DNA of 64,000 bases from Hoylesella buccalis ATCC 35310 (GTDB lineage Bacteria > Bacteroidota > Bacteroidia > Bacteroidales > Bacteroidaceae): positions 24,364 through 88,363 of the forward strand of contig NZ_ADEG01000016.1 of assembly GCF_000177075.1 (NCBI RefSeq). The letters run 5' to 3'. Numbering within the stretch: the first letter of the stretch is position 1; each line of letters begins with the position of its first letter. Shown in pieces: positions 1 to 9,112 of this stretch. The notes beneath the pieces are model-generated. The model was given only the letters and a program-made list of their open reading frames with translations. It ran no database searches and was not told the origin of the DNA. The position numbers and the translations under genes are program-made.

Positions 1-1
1 C

Positions 2-373
2 AACATAGCTGTGATTCCTGAGCTAAAAAACAACAAGAACAGGGGAGTGGAACAACAAAAAGTGCAGGAAGGGCAGTTGATTCTTAAGAAGATAGAGGCT
101 GCTGATACTGTGGTTTTATTGGATGAGCATGGCAAAGAATTTCGGAGTATTGAATTGGCGGCATGGATGGAAAAGAAACAACAATCGGTTAGAAAACTTG
201 TTTTTGTGATTGGTGGCCCATACGGTTTCTCTCCGGAAGTGTATGGGCGAGCAAATGAGAAGATTTCTTTGTCTAAATTGACATTCTCGCATCAGATGGT
301 CCGATTGATCTTTGTTGAGCAGTTGTATCGAGCTTGTACCATCCTGAAAGGCGAGCCTTATCATCACGAATAG
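2..373 (+). CDS. rlmH: RlmH, 23S rRNA pseudouridine-1915 N3-methyltransferase (5' end outside window)
   Basis: This is the C-terminal 123 residues of RlmH, the SPOUT-class methyltransferase that uses S-adenosylmethionine to methylate the pseudouridine at position 1915 of 23S rRNA. The frame is open from base 2 with no stop, and the full protein is about 155 residues, so roughly 30 residues lie before the window. The family features seen are the IPELKN start of the conserved part, the LLDEHGK segment, the cofactor-loop motif VIGGPYGF and the C-terminal trefoil-knot end LSKLTFSHQMVRL. The GTG at 11 is an internal codon, not the start. A strong terminator follows. This is the last host gene before the mobile element. 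Confidence 0.93.
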   Translation, partial: NIAVIPELKNNKNRGVEQQKVQEGQLILKKIEAADTVVLLDEHGKEFRSIELAAWMEKKQQSVRKLVFVIGGPYGFSPEVYGRANEKISLSKLTFSHQMVRLIFVEQLYRACTILKGEPYHHE

Positions 374-420
374 CCGCTAAAATCGTGTTATTGATGAGCG
401 GACGACAGAACAAGTAGGTG

Positions 421-462
421 CAAATAAAAAGTCCTGAACATATGTTCAGGACTTTTTATTTG
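421..462. terminator. 42-nt perfect palindrome, bidirectional terminator after rlmH
   Basis: Bases 421-441 and 442-462 are exact reverse complements. The core is GTCCTGAACAT paired with ATGTTCAGGAC, flanked by A-rich and T-rich tracts, so it can end transcription from either side. It lies 48 bases after the rlmH stop. Confidence 0.85.
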
Positions 463-475
463 CAACCTTTCTTCT

Positions 476-494
476 GTGGTACCACCAGAAATCG
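476..494. other. Probable left attachment site (attL) matching the tRNA-Phe 3' end
   Basis: These 19 bases match the 3' end of the tRNA-Phe gene at 19658-19676 in 17 of 19 positions (GTGGT-CCACCAG-AATCG) and in the same orientation. The site lies just past the rlmH terminator, where host sequence should give way to the element whose integrase sits beside the tRNA. Part of the motif is self-complementary, which weakens the match, and two mismatches are more than a fresh duplication would show. Confidence 0.55.
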
Positions 495-740
495 TAATTT
501 GTTTCCAAGTGGCTGAATATCACTAATTTTCAAAAGCTACTCAACTGTAATCTCCTCCGTTTGCTCCACCAGTGACTTGCTGTGTTTTGCTTATCATTAC
601 AGCGGATGATTTCGTAACACAAAAGTAATAAACTTAATCGAATTGGCAAATTAGTAACCGAAAAAATACAACATAGAGCCTTTTAAGAATATTTTCTTGA
701 GTTTTTTTCTGTTTGTGTTGCATGGTTGCTCGAAAATGAT

Positions 741-748
741 TATCTTTG
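741..748 (+). promoter_or_regulatory. Bacteroidetes -7 box for the orphan ATPase gene
   Basis: TATCTTTG matches the TAnnTTTG consensus and lies 22 bases before the ATG at 771. Because the box lies downstream of an in-frame ATG at 726, it also argues for the later start. Confidence 0.6.
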
Positions 749-770
749 CACATATAAAAAAGTATATCTT

Positions 771-2114
771 ATGATTGAATCATTAACTGTCACAAACTTT
801 TATTGCTTTAAGGAGCGTACAACAATTCTATTTACGGCGAAAAAAGAGCGTAATAGAATGTTGGATAATAATTTTTGTGGGTTTACGACTCAAAACAAGA
901 TAAATATCTTAAAACTAGTATTTTTATTAGGGAATAATGGTGCTGGAAAGAGTAAAATTCTGAGCGCATTTGATGCATTACAGTATCTTATTGGCCAAAT
1001 TCGTGAACGTAAAGATGAATCTTTGCGTTATAGGCCATTTGCTTTTGACGAAGAATGTTTAAACAAGCCATCTGAAATAGAGATAGTATATCATATTAAT
1101 GATTCACGGTATTTATATAGTATTAAATGGGATAAATATGCTATATATGAGGAGATTTTAGATGAATTACGAACCAAAACTAATATCAATCTATTTCATC
1201 GTTGGTATGATAAGGTTAGTGACATCGTAAAAGTTGACTTTACAGATAAAATACAAATTAGTGATAATGAGAATTATATTATCAGCAGTTCGTTATTGAA
1301 AAATAATTCAGTATTTAGTACTATTATTAAAACGAATATTTCTCATGCGTTGCTAAATTCACATTTGTTATTTTTTATGGAAGGTTTTGAAATTGTTAAT
1401 TTAGAAGATGTTGATTTAAATGAAGAACTTCCTGATGATAAAACAGAAAATAGCAAACAATTAAAAAATGTCATTTGTTCGTTTTTAAAATCTGTAGATA
1501 CTAATATAATGTCATATGAGAAATTGAAAATTGATGTAGAGTATCCTGCTGAGTTATTGCAAAAACTAAAGTCATTGTCAGACAAACAAGAAGCAGAGTT
1601 AAGAATGCTGTTTAGGATGGATGAGGAAAAACACATTGTGAATACGTTTCATCGTTTGGATAAAAAAACAGGAAATAGAAGAGGGCGTTTGCCGCTATCA
1701 GAACAATCTGATGGCACTAAGGAGATACTTCGATTTTTAATTGTATTAGATGAGGCTATTAGAAAAGAGAAAACGATAATTTTAGATGATTATAGTAGTG
1801 GAGTTCAAAGAAATACGTTGAATCAGCTACTGAAATTTTTTTTAGGGGCGGCACAAAATGCTCAACTAATAATATCAACTCAAGATTATAGTTTATTGGA
1901 TTTTGATATTATAAGAAGAGATTCTATCCGTTTTTTGGTAAAGGATGACATTGCTTCTGCTCATGTTCAATCTATTAATTTATCATTACTGCATAAGAAT
2001 TCTAGTTTACATCATTATGTAAGCAAAATGAATGTATATGAGCAGTTACCCAAAATGGATGAAGCATTATTTGAAGAACTGTTGAGAATGTACAAAACTA
2101 TTGCTATGAGATAG
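771..2114 (+). CDS. Orphan AAA/ABC-type ATPase (OLD/RloA-like), possible defence ATPase
   Basis: A 447-residue ATP-binding protein of the AAA_15/AAA_21 type. From the ATG at 771 it opens with the beta strand MIESLTVTNFYCFKE typical of RecF/SMC-like ATPases. Walker A, GNNGAGKS, lies at about residues 54-61. A signature-like LSEQSDGTKE lies near residue 315, and the Walker B region reads TIILDDYSSGV, with DD and no SLHP-type segment. The usual TH of the H-loop is replaced by STQD. Such ATPases often work with a nuclease partner (RloB, TOPRIM or HNH), but none is present here. Base composition is AT-rich compared with the element genes to the right. It may be a stand-alone phage-exclusion ATPase or the survivor of a two-gene system; function is inference. 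Confidence 0.7.
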   Translation: MIESLTVTNFYCFKERTTILFTAKKERNRMLDNNFCGFTTQNKINILKLVFLLGNNGAGKSKILSAFDALQYLIGQIRERKDESLRYRPFAFDEECLNKPSEIEIVYHINDSRYLYSIKWDKYAIYEEILDELRTKTNINLFHRWYDKVSDIVKVDFTDKIQISDNENYIISSSLLKNNSVFSTIIKTNISHALLNSHLLFFMEGFEIVNLEDVDLNEELPDDKTENSKQLKNVICSFLKSVDTNIMSYEKLKIDVEYPAELLQKLKSLSDKQEAELRMLFRMDEEKHIVNTFHRLDKKTGNRRGRLPLSEQSDGTKEILRFLIVLDEAIRKEKTIILDDYSSGVQRNTLNQLLKFFLGAAQNAQLIISTQDYSLLDFDIIRRDSIRFLVKDDIASAHVQSINLSLLHKNSSLHHYVSKMNVYEQLPKMDEALFEELLRMYKTIAMR

Positions 2115-2264
2115 TTTGGTATCGTCATCCGGTAAATCCATATGTTAATCAAAAAAGCGAAATCAATTTGTAATCAATAAAAACTAATAACACCTTAAAG
2201 GTCTGTTTGGAAGCAAGTTCTCGATATGTTTTTTTCTACTTTTGTTTTCTGATTTCGAAAACTA

Positions 2265-3345
2265 TCTTTCGTACGCACTGTTCGGTATACAGCGATTTCT
2301 ATTTTGAGGTAGTAGTCAATTAGTTCCACAAACTAATCCTACGCAACTTGTCATTAGAAGCAATTGACTGTGTGTTGCATGCCAATAACCAAGGGAGTGT
2401 TTCTCTCCGATGTGCTTACCAGTCAAGAACACTGCGTTTCTTTAGAAGCGTAACTTTTGCCTTGACTTTCTTCCATGCATTTCCAAGTGCACATACATAT
2501 CCAGTGCCTTAACCATTCGTTTGCATCAATACCGAGACGTTTTATCTATGTAAGATATAATATTCAATCTATACTCTTATATAATGAGCTTCTACTTCCT
2601 AATTTCGTACCCCATTACAGACTTGGTAACTCTTTGAGTTTGGCTTTCATCTTAATTAAAGATGTATACTCGGAAGGCATTCTCTCCTCATTACATAAAA
2701 AGGATATTCCAAGAACTCTACTTTTCTTACATACGATATAACAATCTTTTTACGGTTCACTTTAAGGAAGAGTTTGCTTTCTATGAACCGAGTTATTGAC
2801 TCCTTTACACATTGGACACTACGTTTGGATTTACTGAATATCAGCGCAGCGTTTGCTTAATAAAGTAATAGGATGTTCACATCTTTCAGGTTCCTATCCA
2901 GTTCATTGGTATGATATTCCCCAGTAGAGGACTTAAAGAACCTCTTGGGGGACTCTCTTGGGTGCTCATTTCGAACAATTCTTCGTTTATTATGTCACTA
3001 CGCAGATATTTGTGTATCAGATTTATTACACCTTTCCATATTTTACGCCGCGACTGAGTATTTTTATTAGTTTACTATGACTTACCATGTCAAAGAAGCG
3101 TTCGAGGTCGAAGTCAACTACGTACTTATCTTCATCCACTATCTTTTGTGTTCTCCGCAGAGCATCACGCCCCCCTTTGGGGATAACCGTAATTTGTTTT
3201 CGGAAACTGACGCTTGTATAGTGAGGACAATATTTGATTTAAAGTTTGTTACACAAGTCGGTCTATTACAATCTAGGTGTTCTAAAGGCGTTTCTTGCTA
3301 TCATCCTTAAGGTTTTCTACTCTAAAACCGGGTAGGAACAATAAG
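2265..3345 (-). pseudogene. ltrA: Degenerate group II intron reverse transcriptase/maturase
   Basis: Reading the minus strand from about 3345 down to 2265 gives LtrA-type maturase sequence broken by many stops and frameshifts. Recognisable pieces in order are PKGGRDALR, KYVVDFDLERFFDMVSHSKL (RT block), LIHKYLRSDIINEELFE, QRGSLSPLLGNI (normally PQGGPLSPLL), MKAKLKELPS, IDANEWLRHW, MCTWKCMEES (domain X) and the terminal AVYRTVRT. The catalytic YADD box is not recoverable. No intron domain V could be found beside it. It is a fossil of a retroelement that once inserted into the accessory region. The short plus-strand frames at 2475 and 3077 are its antisense shadows. Confidence 0.8.
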
Positions 3346-3538
3346 TACCGGGCTGCAAGGAACATATTAACTCGTTTTTATTTATCAGGAGGTCTTTTCT
3401 TATTTTGTGTTTTTTTCTGTGTTGTTTATTGTAGAGAAATTCAGTAATTAATAGGGTCGAAAGGCTGGATATATGATAATATATTGCCTGTAGTTGAGTT
3501 TTTTTCGGTAAACTGTTTGTAATATTGAAAAAAAGTCA

Positions 3539-3546
3539 TATATTTG
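3539..3546 (+). promoter_or_regulatory. -7 box before the two small genes
   Basis: TATATTTG matches the Bacteroidetes -7 consensus, with a TTG element 19 bases upstream (3517-3519). It would start a transcript at about 3550 that runs straight into the 3554-3589 hairpin. Confidence 0.6.
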
Positions 3547-3553
3547 CAAACGA

Positions 3554-3589
3554 AAACATCTTCCAAGGGGGGAGTCTTGGAAGATGTTT
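3554..3589 (+). promoter_or_regulatory. 5'-terminal RNA hairpin of the small-gene transcript
   Basis: A 14-bp perfect stem (arm AAACATCTTCCAAG) closes an 8-nt purine-rich loop GGGGGAGT. It begins within about 10 bases of the predicted transcription start and lies 95 bases before the small gene at 3685. There is no U-tract, so a simple terminator is unlikely. A transcript-stabilising or regulatory leader fits better. Confidence 0.5.
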
Positions 3590-3684
3590 ATACCAAGTTC
3601 TACTTGGAGGATACTTATCCTTTAAATAAGTGGCCAAGTATGGCTGGTCAGGTGCCTACAAATATTCACTAAATCATATATAAT

Positions 3685-3834
3685 ATGACAGCAAAAACAG
3701 GAGAAAAATGTCCAGTAAGTGGTGTTTGGAAAGTTGATGGCTTTCCTACAACGACGGCACCTATTGCGAAAGGCAACACAATGCCTCCCTACTGTGGTAA
3801 AGCGGTAACTTGGAGACTAATCCAATACGCTTAA
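3685..3834 (+). CDS. Small YjzC-like protein, 49 aa
   Basis: An ATG-to-TAA frame of 49 residues beginning MTAKTGEKCPVSGVWK and containing GNTMPPYCGKAVTW. The pattern of a TGE/PGE-K start, a GVW turn, an acidic or polar middle and a GNTMPP segment resembles YjzC-like small proteins (a Bacillus homologue has PGEKAPNNGVY then GDTFP). Two cysteines are present. It has its own promoter, leader hairpin and downstream hairpin, which supports real expression. The function of the family is unknown. Confidence 0.55.
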   Translation: MTAKTGEKCPVSGVWKVDGFPTTTAPIAKGNTMPPYCGKAVTWRLIQYA

Positions 3835-3843
3835 TTTTTAATG

Positions 3844-3891
3844 ATGAAAGTTTTGGCAGGTATGTCAAACCTGCTAGAACTTTCAAATCAT
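3844..3891 (+). terminator. Stem-loop after the small YjzC-like gene
   Basis: GGCAGGT pairs with ACCTGCT around the loop ATGTCAA, extended outward by AAAGTT and AACTTT. It starts about 10 bases after the stop codon and is probably a terminator. Confidence 0.55.
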
Positions 3892-4071
3892 CAAAACAAT
3901 TAATGTTGTTATCGTTATATAGCAAAGCGATAACCAACAAGGCGAATTATTATCCCTGAAGAACGATGGCTATAGGTAATGAGTATAACATTAATAGGCT
4001 GCAAAAGTAATAATTCGTTTAAAAGTATGCAAGTAATATTGTAAAAAAAGCCGAGCCGTCACTTTATTTTA

Positions 4072-4209
4072 ATGATTATGGGCATAAAACCTGGTCCTAA
4101 AAGAATTGCCGTGTCAACAGGTAAACCAGACAGAAGGCAAAGGGATAATAAGAAGACTCCTGGCAATACGCCATCTCTTAAACCTCACAATCACAAAAAA
4201 GGTGATTAA
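4072..4209 (+). CDS. Small basic protein, 45 aa, unknown
   Basis: A 45-residue frame starting MIMGIKPGPKRIAVSTGKPD and ending HNHKKGD, very rich in Lys, Pro and Gly with no hydrophobic segment. A second in-frame ATG lies at 4078. It sits between two hairpins and is followed within 10 bases by a perfect inverted repeat, as an expressed gene would be. No family is recognised. It may be paired with the small gene at 3685. Confidence 0.4.
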   Translation: MIMGIKPGPKRIAVSTGKPDRRQRDNKKTPGNTPSLKPHNHKKGD

Positions 4210-4215
4210 AAAATG

Positions 4216-4237
4216 GCGTTCACTTTAAAGTGAACGC
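4216..4237. terminator. Perfect inverted repeat after the 45-aa gene
   Basis: GCGTTCACTTT and AAAGTGAACGC form an 11-bp perfect inverted repeat with A-rich flanks, just downstream of the stop at 4209. Confidence 0.65.
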
Positions 4238-4408
4238 TAAAATTATACTATTGTGATTTACTATTTTTATATTTTGTAATGAATAAGAGAGAGGAGTCCT
4301 TTTTTAGGAATTTGCCTCTGCTACAGTTACCTGAGCAGGGGTAAATCTTTCTATTTAGCATTATGACATTCTCTATCATAGCTTTATTCTTGATAAAATG
4401 ATATTATA

Positions 4409-4648
4409 TTATTTTGTCATTGATTCAATGAATGAAATCTCTTCATCTGATAGTTTGTATTTAGCATAGAGTTGTGTATCTATCTCAGAAATACTTTTGC
4501 TCCAATCAATATAAGATTCATCTGTAAAGTTTTGTAATGGGACAAAACGAAAAACGTCTTGTGACACTTGCATTGTTCCTCTTCCAAAAAACAAGAGAAT
4601 TCTGAAAAAATTGGATTTAATATATTTGTTTACATTTTGCTGTTTCAC
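4409..4648 (-). pseudogene. C-terminal fragment of a restriction-modification protein (Eco57I-like)
   Basis: The 79 residues resemble only the far C-terminus of large restriction-modification methylases or endonucleases of the Eco57I type: SNFFRILLFFGRG, then QDVFRFVPLQNFTDESYIDW, then EIDTQLYAKYKLSDEEI and a terminal IESM. Such proteins are many hundreds of residues long, so the methylase and nuclease domains are missing. It is probably a relic of a defence gene swept out by rearrangement. Assignment rests on remembered family similarity. Confidence 0.6.
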
Positions 4649-4852
4649 ATTTGTTGCACTAACTAATGTATGATTGATATCAATAAATTACAAGCTAATA
4701 ATAGAGATATAGGTAATGGTTTAGAAACCACCTGTCTTCATCATTTTGCATGATTCCCAATCATTTCAAACAGCTCAATACGAAGATAATATTATTTTGA
4801 GAATTAACCAAATTCTGATAATCAAAATCATACAAATTCAGCGAATTACCGG

Positions 4853-6175
4853 CTATGGTTGCTGAAATTTATACTTCAATCCATATTCTTTCAGTTTGTT
4901 GTACAGTGTCGTACGTCCTATCCCGAGCAGTTCGGCGGCAACCTTGCGGTTACCGTTCGCCTGCTTCAACGCGCGTAAGACACGCTCCTTGTCTTCCGCA
5001 TCGCTGCGCAGGGCGAAGCTGACAGGTGAGGTCGCCCTCGTCACGGCAAGTTCCAGATGCTCTTTCGTGACAAGACCCGTCTGTGCCTGCAACACCGCGC
5101 CCATGATTTTCTGACGAAGCTCGCGTACATTGCCCGGCCACGCATGGGTCAGCAATGTCTTGCGGGCTTCTCCGTCAAATCCGATGACATCACACTCCAG
5201 TTCCCGGTTCGCAATTTCACGGAAGAACTCTGCCAGCGGCATGACGTCCTCCTGACAGTCGCGCAACGGCGGGACGGTTATCTTGAAGTCATGCAAACGG
5301 TACAACAAGTCCTGCCGGAAACGCTTTTCATGGACCGCCTTCTCCAGATCCTCGTTGGTGGCGGCGATGATGCGGACATTGAAACTACGGTCAGATTTGT
5401 CACCTACCGGACGGTATCTCCGTTCCTGTATGGCTCGCAGAAGCATCTGCTGGGTTTCCGGTGCGAGGTTGCCTACCTCGTCCAAGAACAGCGTACCGCC
5501 TTCCGCCTCGTGGAAATAACCTTTCTTGGTGCTGTCCGCACCCGTGAACGCCCCTCTGACGTGTCCGAAGAAAGCCGACGGCGCAAGTTCTTTGGTGAGC
5601 GAACCGCAGTCCACAGCCACAAACGGCTTTCCTGCCCGCTTGCCCTTGTCGTGCAGCAAGTGGGCGATATGCTCCTTGCCCGTGCCGTTCTCCCCGAATA
5701 TCAGCACGCTCATGTCGGTGGGGGCTACCAGCCTTATCCGCTTCATGATGGCTTGGAACGCCGAGCCGTCACGCGAGAACAGGGGCATACGGCTTCGCCC
5801 GATATTCCGCTCTTTCAGTATGGTACGGAGCAGAGGCACGAGTTTGTCCTCCACGAGTTGTTTGGGTATGTAGTCCAGCGAACCGAGTTTCATGCTTTCA
5901 ACCGCCGTATGCACTTCGGCATAGTCGGTCATGATGATGAACGGCTGCATCCTGCCCTCCTTGCGCATCCAGCGCAGCAGGTCGATACCGTTGCCGTCGG
6001 GCAGGCGCAGGTCGGAAACAACGATGTCCCCGTCTGCGGCTTGTTGCAGATATTTCTTCGCGGTCGAGAGGTGAAAAGCCTGCACGGTACGGAATCCCTT
6101 GCGTGCCAGCAGGTTGCAGACAAACTCGCAATACACGATGTTGTCCTCCACCACGATGATTTTTGTATTATCCAT
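4853..6175 (-). CDS. rteB: RteB-like sigma-54-type response regulator
   Basis: A 440-residue NtrC-family regulator. Residues 1-120 are a receiver domain (acidic pair E10/D11, phospho-acceptor D55 in VVSDLRLPDG). A central AAA+ domain has Walker A GENGTGKE, the sigma-54 contact loop GAFTGA and Walker B GGTLFLDEVG. A Fis-type helix-turn-helix ends the protein (NRKVAAELLGIGRTTLYNKL). It overlaps the 3' end of the sensor gene by 8 bases, so the two are translated together. In CTnDOT-type elements RteA/RteB respond to antibiotic exposure and RteB activates rteC, which is also present here (10683-11531). GC content is clearly higher than in host genes. Confidence 0.93.
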   Translation of the reverse strand: MDNTKIIVVEDNIVYCEFVCNLLARKGFRTVQAFHLSTAKKYLQQAADGDIVVSDLRLPDGNGIDLLRWMRKEGRMQPFIIMTDYAEVHTAVESMKLGSLDYIPKQLVEDKLVPLLRTILKERNIGRSRMPLFSRDGSAFQAIMKRIRLVAPTDMSVLIFGENGTGKEHIAHLLHDKGKRAGKPFVAVDCGSLTKELAPSAFFGHVRGAFTGADSTKKGYFHEAEGGTLFLDEVGNLAPETQQMLLRAIQERRYRPVGDKSDRSFNVRIIAATNEDLEKAVHEKRFRQDLLYRLHDFKITVPPLRDCQEDVMPLAEFFREIANRELECDVIGFDGEARKTLLTHAWPGNVRELRQKIMGAVLQAQTGLVTKEHLELAVTRATSPVSFALRSDAEDKERVLRALKQANGNRKVAAELLGIGRTTLYNKLKEYGLKYKFQQP

Positions 6176-8477
6176 TTTCGTATTTTCTCCTTTCTTCTTT
6201 TGCCAGCCGGATGATTTCCGAACCCTTATCCAGCACAGCTTTTACAGCATTATGGATAGCCTCGTTATTTGATGTACCTTTGCTATGAAGCAATTTGTAT
6301 AGTTCCCTTAACGGTTGGTCTGCACGGAGTATCTCCCATGAACTTCGCAGGTGATGTGTCAGGGCGTTCAGTTCCTGAAGGTCTTTCCGTTGCTCCGCAT
6401 CCCTGACCGCCTGCATTTCCTTTTCGGTTTCCGTTATCAGTTTCTCCAGCATGACGGCTTCATTGCCGTAGGACAGCAGGGAGGTGAAATCCGGCTTTTC
6501 ATTCCGGTTGCCTTTCATGGCGCATTTGTCTGAAACCTCCATCAGTTCCGATATGGAGAACGGTTTGAGCAGGCAACCGGAGAAACCACGTTCCATAAGT
6601 TCCTCCTTGCTGCAACTGCCCGAAGCGGTGGTCACGACTACCGGGATAGTCTTTGAATTGCCCACATTGGAGGTGCGCAGCAGTTCCAACAACTCGAAGC
6701 CGTTTATATCCGGCATATTCAGGTCAGTAAGCAACAGGACGTATTCCTTTTTCCGTATCAATTCCATCAGCTCCGCTACATCGGTGCAGATGTCACAGTG
6801 TACTCCTTCTTGGGCATACATTTCTTTCAGCATAAGGAGTAATACCTCGTCATTGTCAATGGCTATCACATCGTGGAATGTATGGTTATGATGAATCCGT
6901 ATTTGATTTATCTGTTCCGGCAGTTCTTCGGCTGTCTGCATGGGTATTTCCACTTTGATGTGACTTCCCTTGCCTTTTTCGCTTTTCAGCCGGATTGTAC
7001 CGCCGAGCATTGTCACAATACGCTGTACGATGGAAAGTCCCAGACCGAAGCCGTCTTTTGCGGTGGCGTTTGACAGACGTTCAAACGCGCCGAACACCCG
7101 TTGCTGTTCCTCATCGGTCATGCCTGTACCCGTATCTTCGACAATGAGTTTCAGAGCACCGTTATTGTAATCCATTGTCAGAGAGACTCCGCCGTTTTCC
7201 GTGAACTTGATGGCGTTCGATAGCAGGTTGTTGCCTATTTGCAGGATACGTTCCTTATCGGTCAAGACAACTGTATCCGTTTGATTGGTTATGGTCAGAG
7301 CCAGCCCCTTGTTCATGGCGATGGGCGTAAACTCCGTTTCAAGAATGTGCGTGATTGCCGAAATCCGGCAAGGAGAAATGTTCGGCTGCTCCTTGCCGTT
7401 GTCCAGACGGAAGAAACTCAGCAAGGTGTTGAGCATTTCGCGCATACGGTCAGAAGATTGCCGGATGTTACAAATATAACGCCCGATTCGTTCTATGTCA
7501 TTCTCTTTTTCCACCAGTCCGGCATAACCCGTTATCGCTGTCAGCGGCGTGCGCAGTTCATGCGTGATAGTATGCACGGCTTTCTTGCGGGAGGCTATCA
7601 GAGCCTCGTTTTGCTCTACCGACTGTTGCAACTGTCCTATTAAATCAGTCGTTTTCTGTTTGTACCGTTTGATTCGGTTGGCATTACGGTGTATGATGAT
7701 ATATGATATTACCAGCAGAAGGAAGACGAATCCTGTCAGGCTACCTATCTGCATAAACGACTGTTCCCTCATGGCGGTTATCTCGGCTTCCCGTTTTTGC
7801 AGATCGGCTTGCACCTTTTTATCCATCTGGCGTATAAATCCGTGCAGTTGCCGGTTAAGTTTCGCGTTTCGTGCCACAAGGTTGTCGGTGTGTTCCGACA
7901 GACGGCGGCTTTGCGCCCGTTGCTTGGCTATCATGTCCCGGTCGAGGGAACGGAGCATTGTTGTGGTCACGGTTGGCTTTGGCTTTTCTTTCTTGCCGAA
8001 TATGCCGAGAAATCTTTTCCGCTTCGGTTTTTGCGGTTGTTCCTGCACACTTTTCTGTACGATTACGGGTACTTGACGAGTGATCTTATCATTGATGGCT
8101 TGTTGCTGTTCAAGTACCTGCACGATTTGATGCATTTGTCGTTCCTTATCTTCGAGAAGATAGCGTACACTGTCTATGCGCTCTGTCGGATAAATCGTTT
8201 TGAAACGGCATAGCATACTGTCCATTGCCATGCGTTGATAATGGTAATGTTCCAAATCTGCATATTCCCACTCCAATACTGTCTCGCCTGATAAAGAAAG
8301 TTCAATAAGAAGAACAAATATTTCGTGCGATTCTTGGCGAAAAGTATCTATATGACGATTCTGAACTTCCAATTTCTCTAAATCGCACCATTCTTTATAC
8401 CAAATATACATTATGCCGATAACCAATAATGCCATCAGCAAATAGCCGAGTGAAATTAGATTCTTAATAGATTTCAT
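6168..8477 (-). CDS. rteA: RteA-like hybrid sensor histidine kinase
   Basis: A 769-residue hybrid kinase. Transmembrane segments lie near residues 8-27 and 243-262 and bracket a charged, helical extracytoplasmic region. The kinase core follows (H-box [15 protein letters not shown]-box [15 protein letters not shown]-boxes DTGTGM and GFGLGL), then a receiver domain ([14 protein letters not shown]) and a C-terminal Hpt-like domain ([12 protein letters not shown]). This is the RteA layout of Bacteroides conjugative transposons, allowing a phosphorelay to RteB. Its ATG overlaps the stop of the acetyltransferase gene by 4 bases. In CTnDOT the upstream gene is tetQ; here it is a MATE-acetyltransferase pair. 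Confidence 0.93.
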   Translation of the reverse strand: MKSIKNLISLGYLLMALLVIGIMYIWYKEWCDLEKLEVQNRHIDTFRQESHEIFVLLIELSLSGETVLEWEYADLEHYHYQRMAMDSMLCRFKTIYPTERIDSVRYLLEDKERQMHQIVQVLEQQQAINDKITRQVPVIVQKSVQEQPQKPKRKRFLGIFGKKEKPKPTVTTTMLRSLDRDMIAKQRAQSRRLSEHTDNLVARNAKLNRQLHGFIRQMDKKVQADLQKREAEITAMREQSFMQIGSLTGFVFLLLVISYIIIHRNANRIKRYKQKTTDLIGQLQQSVEQNEALIASRKKAVHTITHELRTPLTAITGYAGLVEKENDIERIGRYICNIRQSSDRMREMLNTLLSFFRLDNGKEQPNISPCRISAITHILETEFTPIAMNKGLALTITNQTDTVVLTDKERILQIGNNLLSNAIKFTENGGVSLTMDYNNGALKLIVEDTGTGMTDEEQQRVFGAFERLSNATAKDGFGLGLSIVQRIVTMLGGTIRLKSEKGKGSHIKVEIPMQTAEELPEQINQIRIHHNHTFHDVIAIDNDEVLLLMLKEMYAQEGVHCDICTDVAELMELIRKKEYVLLLTDLNMPDINGFELLELLRTSNVGNSKTIPVVVTTASGSCSKEELMERGFSGCLLKPFSISELMEVSDKCAMKGNRNEKPDFTSLLSYGNEAVMLEKLITETEKEMQAVRDAEQRKDLQELNALTHHLRSSWEILRADQPLRELYKLLHSKGTSNNEAIHNAVKAVLDKGSEIIRLAKEERRKYENG

Positions 8478-9100
8478 ACTGCCTGTAATTTATCCCAACG
8501 TCCATCTTTCAGATAAGGCAAAAACTCCCGTATCTTATCTACCGACCAATCCCACCATTTCAAAGCCTGCATCTGTTCTATTATATCAGGACTGAACCGC
8601 TTTCGTATCTCTTTGGCAGGGACACCACCCACAATGGTATAGGGCGGCACATCTTTCGTCACAACCGCCCTTGTACCAACAATAGCCCCGTCACCGATAT
8701 GGACACCAGCCATAATAACGGCTTCATAGCCTATCCATACGTCATTGCCTATTACGATGTCGCCTTTGTTGTCCCAAGCGGAAGCCACATTTGCCTTATC
8801 CAATTCCCAATCTTCATAAAACAGCGGAAATGTGTAAGTGGATAAAGATTTTAGGGTATGGTTGGCACAGTTGAACAGAAATTTTACGCCGCAAGCAATA
8901 GAACAGAACTTTCCAATTATCAGCCGTTCATGGTTAATGGGATAATGATACAATACGTTATTTTGCTCAAACAGACACGGGTCTGAAACAAAATCATTGT
9001 AAATGGTATAGTCGCCTATTTCGATAGACGGGTCTTTTACGACAGCATTCAAATAAACGGTTTGCGTGTCACCTTTACGGGGATATATCTTGTTCATCAT
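8474..9100 (-). CDS. Vat/CatB-type hexapeptide-repeat O-acetyltransferase (antibiotic acetyltransferase)
   Basis: A 208-residue left-handed beta-helix acetyltransferase of the xenobiotic (CatB/Vat) class. It shows the family segments [16 protein letters not shown], the NCANH loop with the likely catalytic histidine, [46 protein letters not shown] and the C-terminal WWDWSVDKI. Vat enzymes acetylate streptogramin A and CatB enzymes chloramphenicol, using acetyl-CoA; sequence alone does not decide between them. The YHYPI-to-IGKFCSI block looks closer to Vat. It overlaps rteA by 4 bases and lies 12 bases after the MATE gene, so resistance and regulation are co-transcribed. Confidence 0.8.
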   Translation of the reverse strand: MMNKIYPRKGDTQTVYLNAVVKDPSIEIGDYTIYNDFVSDPCLFEQNNVLYHYPINHERLIIGKFCSIACGVKFLFNCANHTLKSLSTYTFPLFYEDWELDKANVASAWDNKGDIVIGNDVWIGYEAVIMAGVHIGDGAIVGTRAVVTKDVPPYTIVGGVPAKEIRKRFSPDIIEQMQALKWWDWSVDKIREFLPYLKDGRWDKLQAV

Positions 9101-9112
9101 AAATTTCAGTTC

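Noticed and set aside
533..580. Possible continuation of tRNA-Phe sequence after the attL site (AGCTACTCAACTG)
   Set aside because: The similarity ends after 19 bases and what follows cannot be folded as a tRNA.
2475..3310. Plus-strand frames in the gap after the ATPase gene
   Set aside because: They are antisense to the maturase fossil, whose conserved blocks are on the minus strand.
5057..6214. A long plus-strand frame opposite rteB
   Set aside because: It is the antisense of a GC-rich real gene with clear domains. It contains no recognisable motif and has no promoter.
6484..8213. Several plus-strand frames of 60-175 codons opposite rteA
   Set aside because: Shadows of the histidine kinase gene with biased codon positions only.
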